64,000 nucleotides of DNA from Streptomyces sp. SCUT-3 (GCF_014083985.1 NZ_CP046907.1:2274001-2338000); one strand, 5' to 3'. Numbered from the stretch's first letter, positions 17,299 to 25,963 are shown. A program made the numbers and translations. Notes: generated from the sequence alone by a model not told the origin.

Positions 17299-18129
17299 TC
17301 AGCCCCCCGCGCTCCCCCGCGGCCGTGGTTCGCCGATCCCCAGTGACCTGCAGTAGTCGTCGATGCGGTCCTCGCCCCCGGCCGCCCGCGCCAGTCGTTC
17401 CAGGAGGCCGTCGCCGAGCCCCGTGCCCGCCCCCGCACCCGAGCCCGGGCCCGCATCCGCACCCGCACCCGCGCCCGCACCGGGGCGGGCTCCGGGGGCG
17501 GTGGCGGCGGGCCCGGGAGAGGCCTTCGCCGCGGCGGCGTACGCGCGGCACAGCCCGGCGGTTCCGCCGTCCGCGCCGCCGTCCGCGCCGCCGGACGGGA
17601 CGCCGGAGGGGCGGCGTCCCCCGCTCCTCCCCGGCCCGTCCGTGCCCGTGCCGCCGTCCGCGCCGGACGGCGGGACCGGGCCCCCGCCGGGAGGCCCGGA
17701 CGGGGCGTCCGCCCCCGGGCCCGGGTCCGGGGGGAGCCCGGGACCCCGGACGGGCGCGGAGGGCCGCGCCGTGGGCCCCTCGGTGCCGCCCGTGCCGGGG
17801 GACGGCAGGTGCCCGGTGCCGGCCGCGACGGCGACCCCGCCGAGGACGAGCGCGGCCGCGAGGGCGGCGAGGGCCGCCCTGACCGGGCGCGTCGCCCTCC
17901 GCCGGGGCGCGGGACGGGCCGCCGCCCGGAACGCGGCGACGGCGGCGTCCTCCCCGGGCGCCGGCCCCCCGGCGGTGCGGGCTGCGGCCCGGGCCTCGGC
18001 CAACAGCCCCGCCAGGTCGCGCACGGTCCTGTCCTCGGAGTCGACGTCCCGGCCCCGCAGGAGGCGCTCGGCCGTGTCCGCGTCGAGCCGCTCCCGTGCG
18101 GCGTCGCCCGTCGGCCCCGTGCTCCTCAT
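17299..18129 (-). CDS. Single-pass membrane regulator paired with ECF sigma factor (anti-sigma-like)
   Basis: 276 residues. An N-terminal cytoplasmic part of about 80 residues is followed by one transmembrane helix (85-108, 'AALAALAAALVLGGVAVAAG'). A long Pro/Gly-rich external linker follows, then a C-terminal segment with 'LCRAYAAAAK' and 'DRIDDYCRSLG'. That two-Cys tail recurs in streptomycete proteins encoded next to ECF sigma factors. It starts with an ATGA overlap on the sigma stop, so the two are coupled. The layout fits an envelope-sensing anti-sigma factor, but no zinc-binding HxxxCxxC motif is seen, so the mechanism is open. Confidence 0.7.
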   Translation of the reverse strand: MRSTGPTGDAARERLDADTAERLLRGRDVDSEDRTVRDLAGLLAEARAAARTAGGPAPGEDAAVAAFRAAARPAPRRRATRPVRAALAALAAALVLGGVAVAAGTGHLPSPGTGGTEGPTARPSAPVRGPGLPPDPGPGADAPSGPPGGGPVPPSGADGGTGTDGPGRSGGRRPSGVPSGGADGGADGGTAGLCRAYAAAAKASPGPAATAPGARPGAGAGAGADAGPGSGAGAGTGLGDGLLERLARAAGGEDRIDDYCRSLGIGEPRPRGSAGG

Positions 18130-18779
18130 GTCCTGCCCCTCCCTGCCCGGGCCCCCGCCGCACCGGAACGTTCCCTGCCGTCCAGCATCTCCGCCAGCCG
18201 CCTGAGCCCGCGGTGAGCGGCCATCCGTACGGCGCCCGGCCTCTTGCCGAGCACACGCGCCGCACTCCTCGCGTCCAGCCCGACGACCACGCGGAGCAGC
18301 ACCGCCTCCGCCTGGTCCCGGGGCAGCCGCGCCACCATGGCCAGCGCCTCCCCGGTGGCCACCGCCTCCAGTGCCTCGCCCGCCGTGTCCTCCGCGGCCG
18401 CCAGGCCGGCCAGGGCCGACTCGTCGCCGCCGACGAGCGGCGAGCGGCCCGCCCGCCGGAGGTGGTCGTACGCCCGGTTGCGGGCCACCCGGGTCGCCCA
18501 GGCGGGGAAGCGGTCGCCGTCCCCGCGGAAGGACCGCAGGTCACGGGCGATCTGCAGCCACGCGTCCGAGGCGACGTCCTCGGCGTGGGCCGGGCCCACG
18601 AGGCTCCTCACGTAGGCGAGCAGGCGTGGGTGCACGGCCCGGTACACCAGCCGGAAGGCCGCCTCGTCACCGGCCCGGGCCTGCCTCACAGCGGCCGTCA
18701 GGTCCGCCCCGCGGCCCTGCGGCGGGCCGCCCCCGGGAACCTCTTCGTCGCCCGTCGTCTCTGTGTTCGCCCCGTGCAC
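18126..18779 (-). CDS. ECF-type RNA polymerase sigma factor
   Basis: 217 residues with sigma region 2 ('DEAAFRLVYRAVHPRLLAYVRSLVG..HAEDVASDAWLQIARDL', then 'FPAWATRVARNRAYDHLRR'). Region 4 follows, with its helix-turn-helix ('LPRDQAEAVLLRVVVGL' and 'VLGKRPGAVRMAAHRGLRRL'). It directs RNA polymerase to a small regulon. The start is the GTG at 18779, with AGGA upstream. The next gene, overlapping by ATGA, encodes a membrane protein that probably restrains it. It is divergent from a secreted peptidoglycan amidase at 18986, which may be a target. Confidence 0.88.
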   Translation of the reverse strand: MHGANTETTGDEEVPGGGPPQGRGADLTAAVRQARAGDEAAFRLVYRAVHPRLLAYVRSLVGPAHAEDVASDAWLQIARDLRSFRGDGDRFPAWATRVARNRAYDHLRRAGRSPLVGGDESALAGLAAAEDTAGEALEAVATGEALAMVARLPRDQAEAVLLRVVVGLDARSAARVLGKRPGAVRMAAHRGLRRLAEMLDGRERSGAAGARAGRGRT

Positions 18780-18985
18780 GGTCGCTCATCCTGCCCCACC
18801 CCGGCGACACCCGTGCGGCCGAGGGTGCGCGGGGAGCGGGGCGGGGGGAGTTGTGAGCGGGGCCCGGTGTGACGCTTCCGGGGCCCGCAGCGCCCCAGGA
18901 GGTGGCATGCCGACCGCGAGGGACGGCCCGGTCCGCCGGCGCGACACCTCCGGGAACAGGCGCGGCACCGTGAAGGGACGAGGAC

Positions 18986-21706
18986 TTGAGTCCGCGAAAA
19001 CAGCACGCGTACAAACCGCTGGGGTTGAGGGGGAGGGTGTGGCTGACGCTCGGCGCCGTGGCGCTGGGCGGCGGAGGGATAGTGGCCGTGGCGACCGCCG
19101 GTCCCTCGGGCCCCGGCAAGGAGCCGCCCCGGCCCGCCGAGGTCCGCGTGCTCCCGCTGGAGGCCGGGGGCGCGGGCCGCAGCGGCCTGGACCGGCGCGA
19201 GGTCGAACCGTTCAGCATGGTGTCGGTCTCCTGGAAGGGCGCGCGGAGCCGGCTCGACGGCACCGCGCAGGTGCGGACCCGGTCCGCGGGCACCGGGGAG
19301 TGGGGCGACTGGCAGGCGCTGGCCGAGAGCGGCGGCGAGGGCCCGGACGTTCCGTCGGAGCGCGCCGGGGCGACCCCCCGGGGCTCGGTCGGCCCGCTGT
19401 GGGTCGGCCCGTCGGACGCCGTCGAGGTGCGCGTCACGGCGGCGGACGGCACCTCGTCCGGACTGCCGAAGGGGATGCGGCTCGACATGGTCGACCCGGG
19501 CGTCCCGTCCGGGAGCGGGAAGACGTTCGCGGGGGCTCCCGTCGCGTTCTCCGGCACGGTGGCGGACTCGGCGTCCCCGACGGCCGCGGACACGGCCGCC
19601 CCGACCGCCTCCGCCGACCCCGCCGTCCCGCAGCCCGACGGCACCGCCACGGCGACGGACCCCGCCTCCCCGACCGCACCGGAGTCCGCCTCCCCGACCG
19701 CCTCGGAGTCCGCCGGGGGGTCGCCGAGCGCCGAACCGTCGGCCACCGTCCCCACCGCTCCGCCGTCCACGGTCGCCGCGCCGCCCGTCACCGGCCGCGC
19801 CGCGTGGGGCGCGAACGAGGACCTGGAGGACCCGCCGTCCTACGCCGAAGAGATCAAGGCGGTCACCCTCCACCACACCGCCACCGGGAACGGCTACACG
19901 TGCGCCGACTCCCGTGACCTCGTCCGCAGCCTCCAGGCCCTGCACATGGACCCGAACGGCAACGGGTGGAACGACATCGGCTACAACTTCGTGGTCGACA
20001 AGTGCGGGCAGATCTTCGAGGGACGCGGCGGCGGCGCCGACCTGCCCGTCGTCGGCGCCCACAACGTGGGCTTCAACACCGGCACCGTCGGCATCGCCGT
20101 CATCGGCAACTACGAGGAGTCCGTGACCCCGCGGCCCGCGCTGGACGCCGTCGCGCGCATCGCCGCCTGGCGCCTGGGCCAGTACGGCGCCTCCCCGACG
20201 GGCACCGTCGCCCTCACCAACGGCGTGGTCGTCCCGGGCTCCAAGTACGCGCAGGACGAGCAGGTCACGCTGCCGCGGATCTTCGGCCACCGGGACACCT
20301 TCGCCACCGCCTGCCCCGGCGCCCTGCTGTACCCGAAGCTCGGCCTGATCCGCTCGCTCGCCGCGGCCCCCGGCGTCTCGCACGCCCTGGACACCGCCGA
20401 CATCGACCGCAACGGCGTCAACGACACCGTCGCCGGCACACCGGGGCACGGCTCGGGATCGGTCACCGTCCTGCCCGGGAACGGCGACGGGCCCGTCGCC
20501 TCCGCCAAGCGCACCCTGACCCAGTCGAGCAGCGGGGTCCCCGGCGCCTCCGAGAGCGGCGACGCGTTCGGCGCGTCCGTCGCCCTGGGGGACGTCGACG
20601 GCGACGGCCACGCCGATGTCGCGATCGGCGCGCCGGGCGAGGACGACACCACCGGGCACACCGACTCCGGCTCGGTCACCGTCCTGTACGGCCCCGGCCT
20701 GGACACCGGCAGGCTGTTCACCACCGCCTCCGCCACCCGGGCGAGCGGCGAGAAGCTCGGCGCGGCCGTCACGATCGGCGACTTCGACGCCGACGGCCGG
20801 GCCGACGTGCTCTCCGTCGCCCCCGGCGCGCCGGGCCGCTGGTGGGTCCGGGACAGCGCGACCGGCGCCGTCACCTCCGGTCTCCTGGGCTCCACCGGCT
20901 ACGGCTCCGCCGTTGCTCACCCCGACGCCGCCGCCGGCGACTTCGACCGCGACGGGTACGCCGACGCCGTCGTGACCTTCCGCGACCCCGGAGGCCGCAG
21001 CCGCCTCCTGCTGCTCGAGGGCTCGCCGGACGGCCTGCGGCGCACCGGCGTGCTGGGCGTCCCGGGCGGCCGTTCGGTCGCCGTCGGCGACGTCGACGGC
21101 AACGGCTACGCCGACGCCGTGGTGGGCCAGCCGTACGCCTCCGAGTCCGGGGCGTACAAGGGCGGCCAGATCACGGTGGTCCCCGGCTCGGCCACCGGCC
21201 CGACCACCACCGGCGCCCGCACCGTCCACCAGGACACCTCGGGGGTGCCCGGCGCGGCCGAGGCCGGCGACGCCATGGGCTTCTCCGTCGCGGCCGGCGA
21301 CTTCGACCTCGACGGCCGGGCCGACGTCCTGACCGGCCTGCCCCGGGAGGACCTCACCCGCAGCGGAACCTCCCGGCAGGACGCCGGGACCGTCCTGCTG
21401 CTGCGCGGCTCCTCCTCCGGCCCGACCGGCTCCGGGGCCCTCAGCCTCCACCAGGACACCTCCGGCATCGCCGGCGCGACCGAGACCGGCGACCGCTTCG
21501 GCTCCGCCGTGGTCCTGGCCGACCTGTCCGGGTGGGGACGCGCCGACCTCCTCGTCGGCGTCGACGGCGAGGACTCCGGCAACGGCACGCTCCTCCAGCT
21601 CGACAGCGGCAGCGCGGGCGTGTCGACAACCGGTGGCGTCTACTACGGCACCGGCACGCTCGGCCTGCCCGCCGGGGTGCGCCTGGGGCAGACGCTGGCC
21701 CCCTGA
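18986..21706 (+). CDS. Secreted N-acetylmuramoyl-L-alanine amidase (PGRP fold) with FG-GAP propeller
   Basis: 906 residues. A membrane-spanning N-terminal signal is followed by a Ser/Thr/Pro/Ala-rich linker (about 190-270). A zinc amidase_2/PGRP domain comes next ('VTLHHTATGNGYTC', 'IGYNFVVDKCGQIFEGR', 'GAHNVGFNTGTVGIAVIGNY', 'FGHRDTFATACPG'). From about 440 on there are six or seven FG-GAP repeats of the 'GDFDxDGxADVLxGxPxED' type, alternating with 'QDTSGVPGAxExGD' loops. It should cleave the lactyl-Ala bond of peptidoglycan outside the cell, with the propeller binding calcium or wall polymer. The start is a TTG at 18986 close behind GGGACGAGG. It is followed by a strong hairpin. Confidence 0.88.
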   Translation: MSPRKQHAYKPLGLRGRVWLTLGAVALGGGGIVAVATAGPSGPGKEPPRPAEVRVLPLEAGGAGRSGLDRREVEPFSMVSVSWKGARSRLDGTAQVRTRSAGTGEWGDWQALAESGGEGPDVPSERAGATPRGSVGPLWVGPSDAVEVRVTAADGTSSGLPKGMRLDMVDPGVPSGSGKTFAGAPVAFSGTVADSASPTAADTAAPTASADPAVPQPDGTATATDPASPTAPESASPTASESAGGSPSAEPSATVPTAPPSTVAAPPVTGRAAWGANEDLEDPPSYAEEIKAVTLHHTATGNGYTCADSRDLVRSLQALHMDPNGNGWNDIGYNFVVDKCGQIFEGRGGGADLPVVGAHNVGFNTGTVGIAVIGNYEESVTPRPALDAVARIAAWRLGQYGASPTGTVALTNGVVVPGSKYAQDEQVTLPRIFGHRDTFATACPGALLYPKLGLIRSLAAAPGVSHALDTADIDRNGVNDTVAGTPGHGSGSVTVLPGNGDGPVASAKRTLTQSSSGVPGASESGDAFGASVALGDVDGDGHADVAIGAPGEDDTTGHTDSGSVTVLYGPGLDTGRLFTTASATRASGEKLGAAVTIGDFDADGRADVLSVAPGAPGRWWVRDSATGAVTSGLLGSTGYGSAVAHPDAAAGDFDRDGYADAVVTFRDPGGRSRLLLLEGSPDGLRRTGVLGVPGGRSVAVGDVDGNGYADAVVGQPYASESGAYKGGQITVVPGSATGPTTTGARTVHQDTSGVPGAAEAGDAMGFSVAAGDFDLDGRADVLTGLPREDLTRSGTSRQDAGTVLLLRGSSSGPTGSGALSLHQDTSGIAGATETGDRFGSAVVLADLSGWGRADLLVGVDGEDSGNGTLLQLDSGSAGVSTTGGVYYGTGTLGLPAGVRLGQTLAP

Positions 21707-21742
21707 CCCGTCCCGCACCGACCGGAGCCCGCGGCGCTCCGG

Positions 21743-21779
21743 GGCCGGGGCCGCTCCCCCAGGGGGAGCGGCCCCGGCC
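21743..21779. terminator. 18-bp perfect inverted repeat after amidase gene
   Basis: 21743-21760 pairs exactly with 21762-21779 around a single central base; the innermost pairs would open to form the loop. It begins 37 nt after the amidase stop. Confidence 0.75.
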
Positions 21780-21837
21780 GGTTTCCGGGGTTCCGCACCG
21801 CGCCCGGGCGGGCATGCCGCAGGATGTACACGGCACG

Positions 21838-21897
21838 GAGGAGCACGACGCGGGGGAGCACGTCGCAGGGAAGCACGTCGCCAGGGAGCACGTCGCC
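21838..21897. repeat. Four 15-bp tandem repeats upstream of the L,D-transpeptidase gene
   Basis: Four consecutive units of the form GGGGAGCACGTCGCN (21838-21852, 21853-21867, 21868-21882, 21883-21897) end 15 nt before the ATG at 21913. They occupy the presumed leader of the mRNA, and the last unit runs into the ribosome-binding site. Confidence 0.8.
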
Positions 21898-21912
21898 GGA
21901 GGAGAGACCGAC

Positions 21913-22842
21913 ATGTCCGCACCGTCCGCCCGCAGGGCTGCCGCCGCACTGGCCGCCGGGCTGCTGACCGCAGGAGTGCTCACCGGCTGCGAGGCCGGCG
22001 GGCGGACGGCGGACGCCGCGGCCTCCCCGCCCGCGGCCGTCACGACCGCGCCCACCACGGCCGCGCCCTCGCCGGAACCGTCCACCGCCTCCGCCACGGC
22101 GTCTGCGTCCGCGTCGGCCTCCTCCGCACCGCCGTCCGCGCCGCCGTCGTCCGCGCCGCCGTCCGCGACCCCGTCCTCGGCCGCGCCGACCCCCGACCGG
22201 GCCGCCGAGCAGCCGGTCGTCGCCCCGGGCACCAGCGGGGAACGGGTGCGCGAGCTCCAGGCCCGGCTGCAGCAACTGGGCCACTTCACGGTGGGCGTCA
22301 CCGGCTACTACGGCACGGTCACCCGCTCGTCCGTGGCCGCCTTCCAGCGCTCGCGCGGCCTGCCCGGCGACGGCACGGTGTACTCGGCCACCTGGTCGGC
22401 GCTGCGCGCCGCCACCCGGCAGCCCACGCGCCTGGAGACCCATCCGCAGACCACCAACCCGCTCCCGGCGCCCGACCCGCGCTGCACCACCGGCCGGGTG
22501 CTGTGCATCTCGAAGTCGGCCCGCACCCTGGCCTGGATGTCCGACGGGCAGGTCCTCATGGCCATGGACGTCCGCTTCGGCTCCCAGTACACGCCGACCC
22601 GCGACGGGGCGTTCGAGGTCTACTGGAAGAGCCGCGACCACCACTCGACGCTCTACGACTCCCCCATGCCGTTCGCGCTCTTCTTCAGCGGCGGCCAGGC
22701 CGTGCACTACTCCGCCGACTTCGCCGCCAACGGCTACGCCGGCGCCTCCCACGGCTGCGTCAACGTCCGCGACCGGGCGAAGGCCGCCGCCCTCTTCGAC
22801 CAGGTCCGCACCGGCGACAAGGTCGTCGTCTACGGCCCCTGA
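21913..22842 (+). CDS. L,D-transpeptidase (YkuD) lipoprotein with peptidoglycan-binding domain
   Basis: 309 residues. A lipoprotein signal ends in 'LLTAGVLTGCEAGG' (Cys about 28). A Ser/Pro/Ala linker of some 60 residues follows. Residues about 98-160 form a PG_binding_1 domain ('GERVRELQARLQQLG', 'VAAFQRSRGLPGDG'). The YkuD domain then runs to the end, with the active site 'SHGCVNVRD' (His280, Cys282). It makes 3-3 cross-links in peptidoglycan at the outer membrane face. GGAGGAGAG lies before the ATG. A longer frame begins at an ATG near 21813, but that would put the repeats and 33 extra residues ahead of the signal peptide. Confidence 0.9.
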   Translation: MSAPSARRAAAALAAGLLTAGVLTGCEAGGRTADAAASPPAAVTTAPTTAAPSPEPSTASATASASASASSAPPSAPPSSAPPSATPSSAAPTPDRAAEQPVVAPGTSGERVRELQARLQQLGHFTVGVTGYYGTVTRSSVAAFQRSRGLPGDGTVYSATWSALRAATRQPTRLETHPQTTNPLPAPDPRCTTGRVLCISKSARTLAWMSDGQVLMAMDVRFGSQYTPTRDGAFEVYWKSRDHHSTLYDSPMPFALFFSGGQAVHYSADFAANGYAGASHGCVNVRDRAKAAALFDQVRTGDKVVVYGP

Positions 22843-22929
22843 GGCACCCCGCCCGGGGCGTTCACGAAATCTCCACCCGCACCGCACCCGAGGGCCGTCA
22901 CCTTCCGTCCCGCAGCCGTCACACACCAC

Positions 22930-22935
22930 TACACT
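22930..22935 (+). promoter_or_regulatory. Candidate -10 (TACACT) of the WXG100 operon
   Basis: TACACT lies 45 nt before the first start codon of the four-gene operon, in a noticeably less GC-rich stretch. No strong -35 is seen at the right distance, so this is tentative. Confidence 0.3.
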
Positions 22936-22979
22936 GACGGGCCATCACGATCTGTCAACAGCCACCAGAAGGACGGGGC

Positions 22980-23291
22980 ATGGGGGGCACCTTCGACGTC
23001 GACGTCGTCGAGCTGGGCAACTTCCTGAAGACCTTGAAGGAAGCGGAGAACTCGCTGGACAAGGTGCGCACGGCGCTGCGCACCACCTCCTCCGGTGAAA
23101 TCGGCACCAAGGACCTGGACAGCGCCTGCGACGAATTCCAGCAGCACTGGAAGTACGGGGCCGAGCAGATATCCGACCAGGCCAAGAAGATCAAAGAGGG
23201 CCTCGAGAAGACGAAGCAGAACTACGAAGAGGTCGAGAAGTCCCTGGAGGAATCGTTCAAGAAGGCCTCCGCGCAGGGAGGCGGCAAATGA
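22980..23291 (+). CDS. WXG100-like small secreted helical protein
   Basis: 103 residues, almost entirely helical and charged, with 'CDEFQQHWKYGAEQI' at the position of the WXG turn of ESAT-6-like proteins. The turn here is W-K-Y-G rather than W-x-G. Size, heptad pattern ('LDKVRTALRTT', then 'IKEGLEKTKQNYEEVEKSLEESF') and the gene that follows fit a type VII secretion substrate or partner. The ATG at 22980 has AAGGA upstream. The next gene starts inside its stop codon (ATGA). No EccC-type ATPase or other ESX component lies nearby, so it would depend on a locus elsewhere. Confidence 0.72.
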   Translation: MGGTFDVDVVELGNFLKTLKEAENSLDKVRTALRTTSSGEIGTKDLDSACDEFQQHWKYGAEQISDQAKKIKEGLEKTKQNYEEVEKSLEESFKKASAQGGGK

Positions 23292-24580
23292 GCCCGCGCT
23301 ACGCACACCTCGGGTTCGACCCCGCACCCGGTGACGTGGAAGCCGTCTTCACCCTCCAGAAGAAGCTGACGGACACGACCGGGGCCCTGGGCGAGACCTA
23401 CAGAATGATCACCTCGCTCCGGTCCAACGTCTCCTGGAAGGGAGACGCCGCCGTGGCTTTCAAGGAGCAGATCGACGGCGCGTTCCCGGACAACCTGCGC
23501 AAGGCCTACGACTCCCTCGCGAAGGCAGCCGTTCACCTGGACAGCTGGCGCAAGGACCTGGCGGGCTACCAGGAGCAGGCCAGAGCGCTGGACGGCCGGG
23601 CCAAGGCGGCCAAGGACAAGCTCGAGAAAGCGAAGGCCCGGGAGAAAGAGGCTTCCGCCCACCCCGACCTCGACCTGGCCGGCAAGCAGTTCGACACCGA
23701 CGCCGAGCTGAACTCCGCCCAGACGCGCCTGAACGCCGCGACGAAGTCCCTCAACGACGCACGCACCGCCGTCAACGACGCCCAGGACGACCTGGACGCC
23801 GTCCTCAAGAAAGCGCGCGAGCTGGAGGAGACCCACGGCTCCACGGCGCGCAAGACCGCGCGCGACATGCGCGACGCGGCGGAAAAACTGGCCCCCGACG
23901 AGCCCGGCTGGTTCGAGACGGCCCTGGACTGGATCGTCGACAACCGCACCGACATCCTCGGCGCGATCGCCGCGATCGCGGGTCTGCTGGCCCTGATCTG
24001 CAGCGGTCCCTTCGGCATCGCCATGCTGCTCGTCGCCGCCGTGGCCAGCGCCGCGACCCTGGCGTCCCGCCTGTCCGACCCCAAGGTCCGCGAGTCCCTC
24101 AAGGACGGCTTCACCAAGGGCGAGTTCGACGCCGACTTCTGGAGCAATTCGGTCGGCGCAGCAGGGGACATCCTCGGTGCTGTGCCGGGCCTTGGCGCCG
24201 TGACGCGAGGCGCCAAAGGGGCTTTCGCCGTCACGGACGCGGCCGCCGACTCTGCGACGCTGGGGCAGAAGATCATCAATTTCGGCCCCGAAACCTGGCA
24301 GGGCGCAAAGGATGTCTCCCAGTTGAAAAATCCTCTGACCACGTGGATCGTCAGAGGCGCCGGGGGAGGTCAAAAAATGACCGACACAATCGACATCACC
24401 GTTGCGGGGGCCGGCACACTGACAGCCACCTACGGAGTCGCAAAGAATATCTTCGAAGAAATTCAGAACCCCACGGCCGAGAACGTGGGGGTCGGCATGG
24501 ACGCGACTCGGGCCGTGACGTTCGACGGCGCAGGACACGGATCCACCATGCTGAAGACGTTGCAGGTGCTTTTCAAATGA
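23288..24580 (+). CDS. Putative type VII-secreted protein with LXG/WXG-like N-terminus
   Basis: 430 residues. The N-terminal 180 residues are a long helical hairpin and coiled coil with 'SNVSWKGDAAVAFKEQ' (a W-x-G turn near residue 50) and 'DSLAKAAVHLDSWRKDLAGYQ', as in actinobacterial T7SS-secreted proteins. Residues about 220-265 are hydrophobic ('ILGAIAAIAGLLALICSGPFGIAMLLVAAVASAATLA'). The C-terminal 150 residues show no known toxin motif. It may be an effector carrier or structural substrate rather than a toxin. It is coupled to the WXG100-like gene by ATGA. Codon use is visibly less GC-biased towards its 3' end than in surrounding genes. Confidence 0.68.
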   Translation: MSPRYAHLGFDPAPGDVEAVFTLQKKLTDTTGALGETYRMITSLRSNVSWKGDAAVAFKEQIDGAFPDNLRKAYDSLAKAAVHLDSWRKDLAGYQEQARALDGRAKAAKDKLEKAKAREKEASAHPDLDLAGKQFDTDAELNSAQTRLNAATKSLNDARTAVNDAQDDLDAVLKKARELEETHGSTARKTARDMRDAAEKLAPDEPGWFETALDWIVDNRTDILGAIAAIAGLLALICSGPFGIAMLLVAAVASAATLASRLSDPKVRESLKDGFTKGEFDADFWSNSVGAAGDILGAVPGLGAVTRGAKGAFAVTDAAADSATLGQKIINFGPETWQGAKDVSQLKNPLTTWIVRGAGGGQKMTDTIDITVAGAGTLTATYGVAKNIFEEIQNPTAENVGVGMDATRAVTFDGAGHGSTMLKTLQVLFK

Positions 24581-24600
24581 TGAATCCGGAGGAGAAACCG

Positions 24601-25308
24601 GTGCCCGCCGACCACTCGCTCGCCCTCGACGAATCGGTGATGCAACGCGGAAACCACATATGGTTCGCACTCCCTCCCGGGTTCGTCGAGATCCCTTTCG
24701 GCTCCCTTCTCGCCGAGCCCGGGTCCGAAGAAGCGCGGAAGATGATCGAGGCGGTCCGCGAACTGCTGCAACTCGTCCCGCTGGAACAGCATGAGGCTTT
24801 CCTCGGCCAGCTGTCCCAGGCCCAGGGGCTGCTGGCGCTGTTGCGCAAGGACGGCACCGTCCACTGCTCTCTGGGAGTCCACGGTGGCGACGAGGGCGGC
24901 GTCCTCCAGTCCGTCTTCACCCTCACCTGGCGCGAGACTCCGTGGACACCGCGCAGGATCAGCGCCGTCCGGGCCGCCACGGCGCGCGAGAGCGCCTCCG
25001 GGATCGAGATGCTCGACCTGCCCTGCGGTCCGGGGACGATCGCCGAGACGGTGGTGGAGACCCCCGCGTCGGTCGACCCGCTGCAGCGTTCCCTGTACCA
25101 GGCCACCGCGTACCTCCCGCACCCCGACGGGCAACGCCTGGCCGTACTGGCCCTCGGCACCACCGCCGTGGAGGCCCGCGAGCACTACCGCGACATGCTC
25201 CGAGCCATCGCCCACATGGTCAGTTTCGACAACCCCCTCCCCGAGGAACTGCGTGAGCAGATCCCGGAGTCCGAGGTCGCCGCCTCAGTCAGGGCCGTCT
25301 TCGGCTGA
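24601..25308 (+). CDS. Hypothetical cytosolic partner of the type VII-like operon
   Basis: 235 residues, no signal peptide or membrane segment, mixed alpha/beta with 'NHIWFALPPGFVEIPFGSL' at the start and 'TAVEAREHYRDMLRAIAHMVSFDNPLP' near the end. I do not recognise a named domain. Position between the secreted-protein gene and a membrane protein suggests a chaperone or immunity-type role. The start is the GTG at 24601, because GGAGGAG lies 6 nt before it. An ATG at 24577, overlapping the previous stop (ATGA) and adding 8 residues, is the alternative. Confidence 0.6.
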   Translation: MPADHSLALDESVMQRGNHIWFALPPGFVEIPFGSLLAEPGSEEARKMIEAVRELLQLVPLEQHEAFLGQLSQAQGLLALLRKDGTVHCSLGVHGGDEGGVLQSVFTLTWRETPWTPRRISAVRAATARESASGIEMLDLPCGPGTIAETVVETPASVDPLQRSLYQATAYLPHPDGQRLAVLALGTTAVEAREHYRDMLRAIAHMVSFDNPLPEELREQIPESEVAASVRAVFG

Positions 25309-25354
25309 ACGTCGGACGAAGAACAACAGCACAGGCGGAAGGCGGGAAAGAGCA

Positions 25355-25963
25355 ATGCAGACAACCACCCACAAGACGGCCTACGAAGACCCGGCGACAC
25401 GGCGGGCCTGGCGGGGACACATGGCCCGCCGCATCCTGCGGCTGGTGCTGTGGCTGGCAGCCTTCCCCGGCTTCCTGTTCGCCACCGTGATGACGCCGGT
25501 GTGGACCGTGGCGATCTTCGTTCCGCTCCTTTGCGTGGCTGGTTACCAGTGGCTCGTCTCGATCGCGCACATCGGTTTCTCCCTCCGCATCCGCCGCACC
25601 CTGCGGGTCTATCCCTGGCAGCCCTTCCCCGACGCCGTGGAGAAGCTCGGGGTGCCCCTCCTGCGGTTGTCCCTGCCCGACCCGGAAACCCCCGGCGCCA
25701 TGGTGGCGATCGACAAGCGCGGCACCCTCGCGAGCCCCTGGGGGCTGTGGGAGAAGTCGGCGAAGAAGGGCGCCGTCGGCGAGGTGTGGTTCGCCGGGGA
25801 CCCGCGCTTCGCCGGCGTCCTCGCACTCCCCGGCCCCAAGCGCCTCACCCTCCTCACCCAGCCCGAGACCTACAACTCGGACCTCCCCGCCCGCGCCGAG
25901 GGCATCGGCGCCGAGGCCCGGGCGCGGGCGGAGGCCGCCGGGTTCCGCGTCGGCGGGGCGTGA
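25355..25963 (+). CDS. Hypothetical membrane protein, last gene of the type VII-like operon
   Basis: 202 residues with two adjacent hydrophobic helices (about 30-52 'LRLVLWLAAFPGFLFATVMT' and 53-75) followed by a cytoplasmic domain of about 120 residues ('FPDAVEKLGVPLLRLSLPDP', 'GEVWFAGDPRFAGVLALPG'). No known family recognised. The ATG at 25355 has a modest purine-rich site upstream and is 46 nt after the preceding stop. It shares the operon with WXG100-like genes, so a role in their export or in immunity is possible. A 30-bp tandem repeat begins over its stop codon. Confidence 0.6.
   Translation: MQTTTHKTAYEDPATRRAWRGHMARRILRLVLWLAAFPGFLFATVMTPVWTVAIFVPLLCVAGYQWLVSIAHIGFSLRIRRTLRVYPWQPFPDAVEKLGVPLLRLSLPDPETPGAMVAIDKRGTLASPWGLWEKSAKKGAVGEVWFAGDPRFAGVLALPGPKRLTLLTQPETYNSDLPARAEGIGAEARARAEAAGFRVGGA

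Noticed and set aside
21813-21912. Longer N-terminus for the L,D-transpeptidase using an upstream ATG
   Set aside because: It would place 33 repetitive residues before the lipoprotein signal, and GGAGGAGAG stands correctly before the ATG at 21913.
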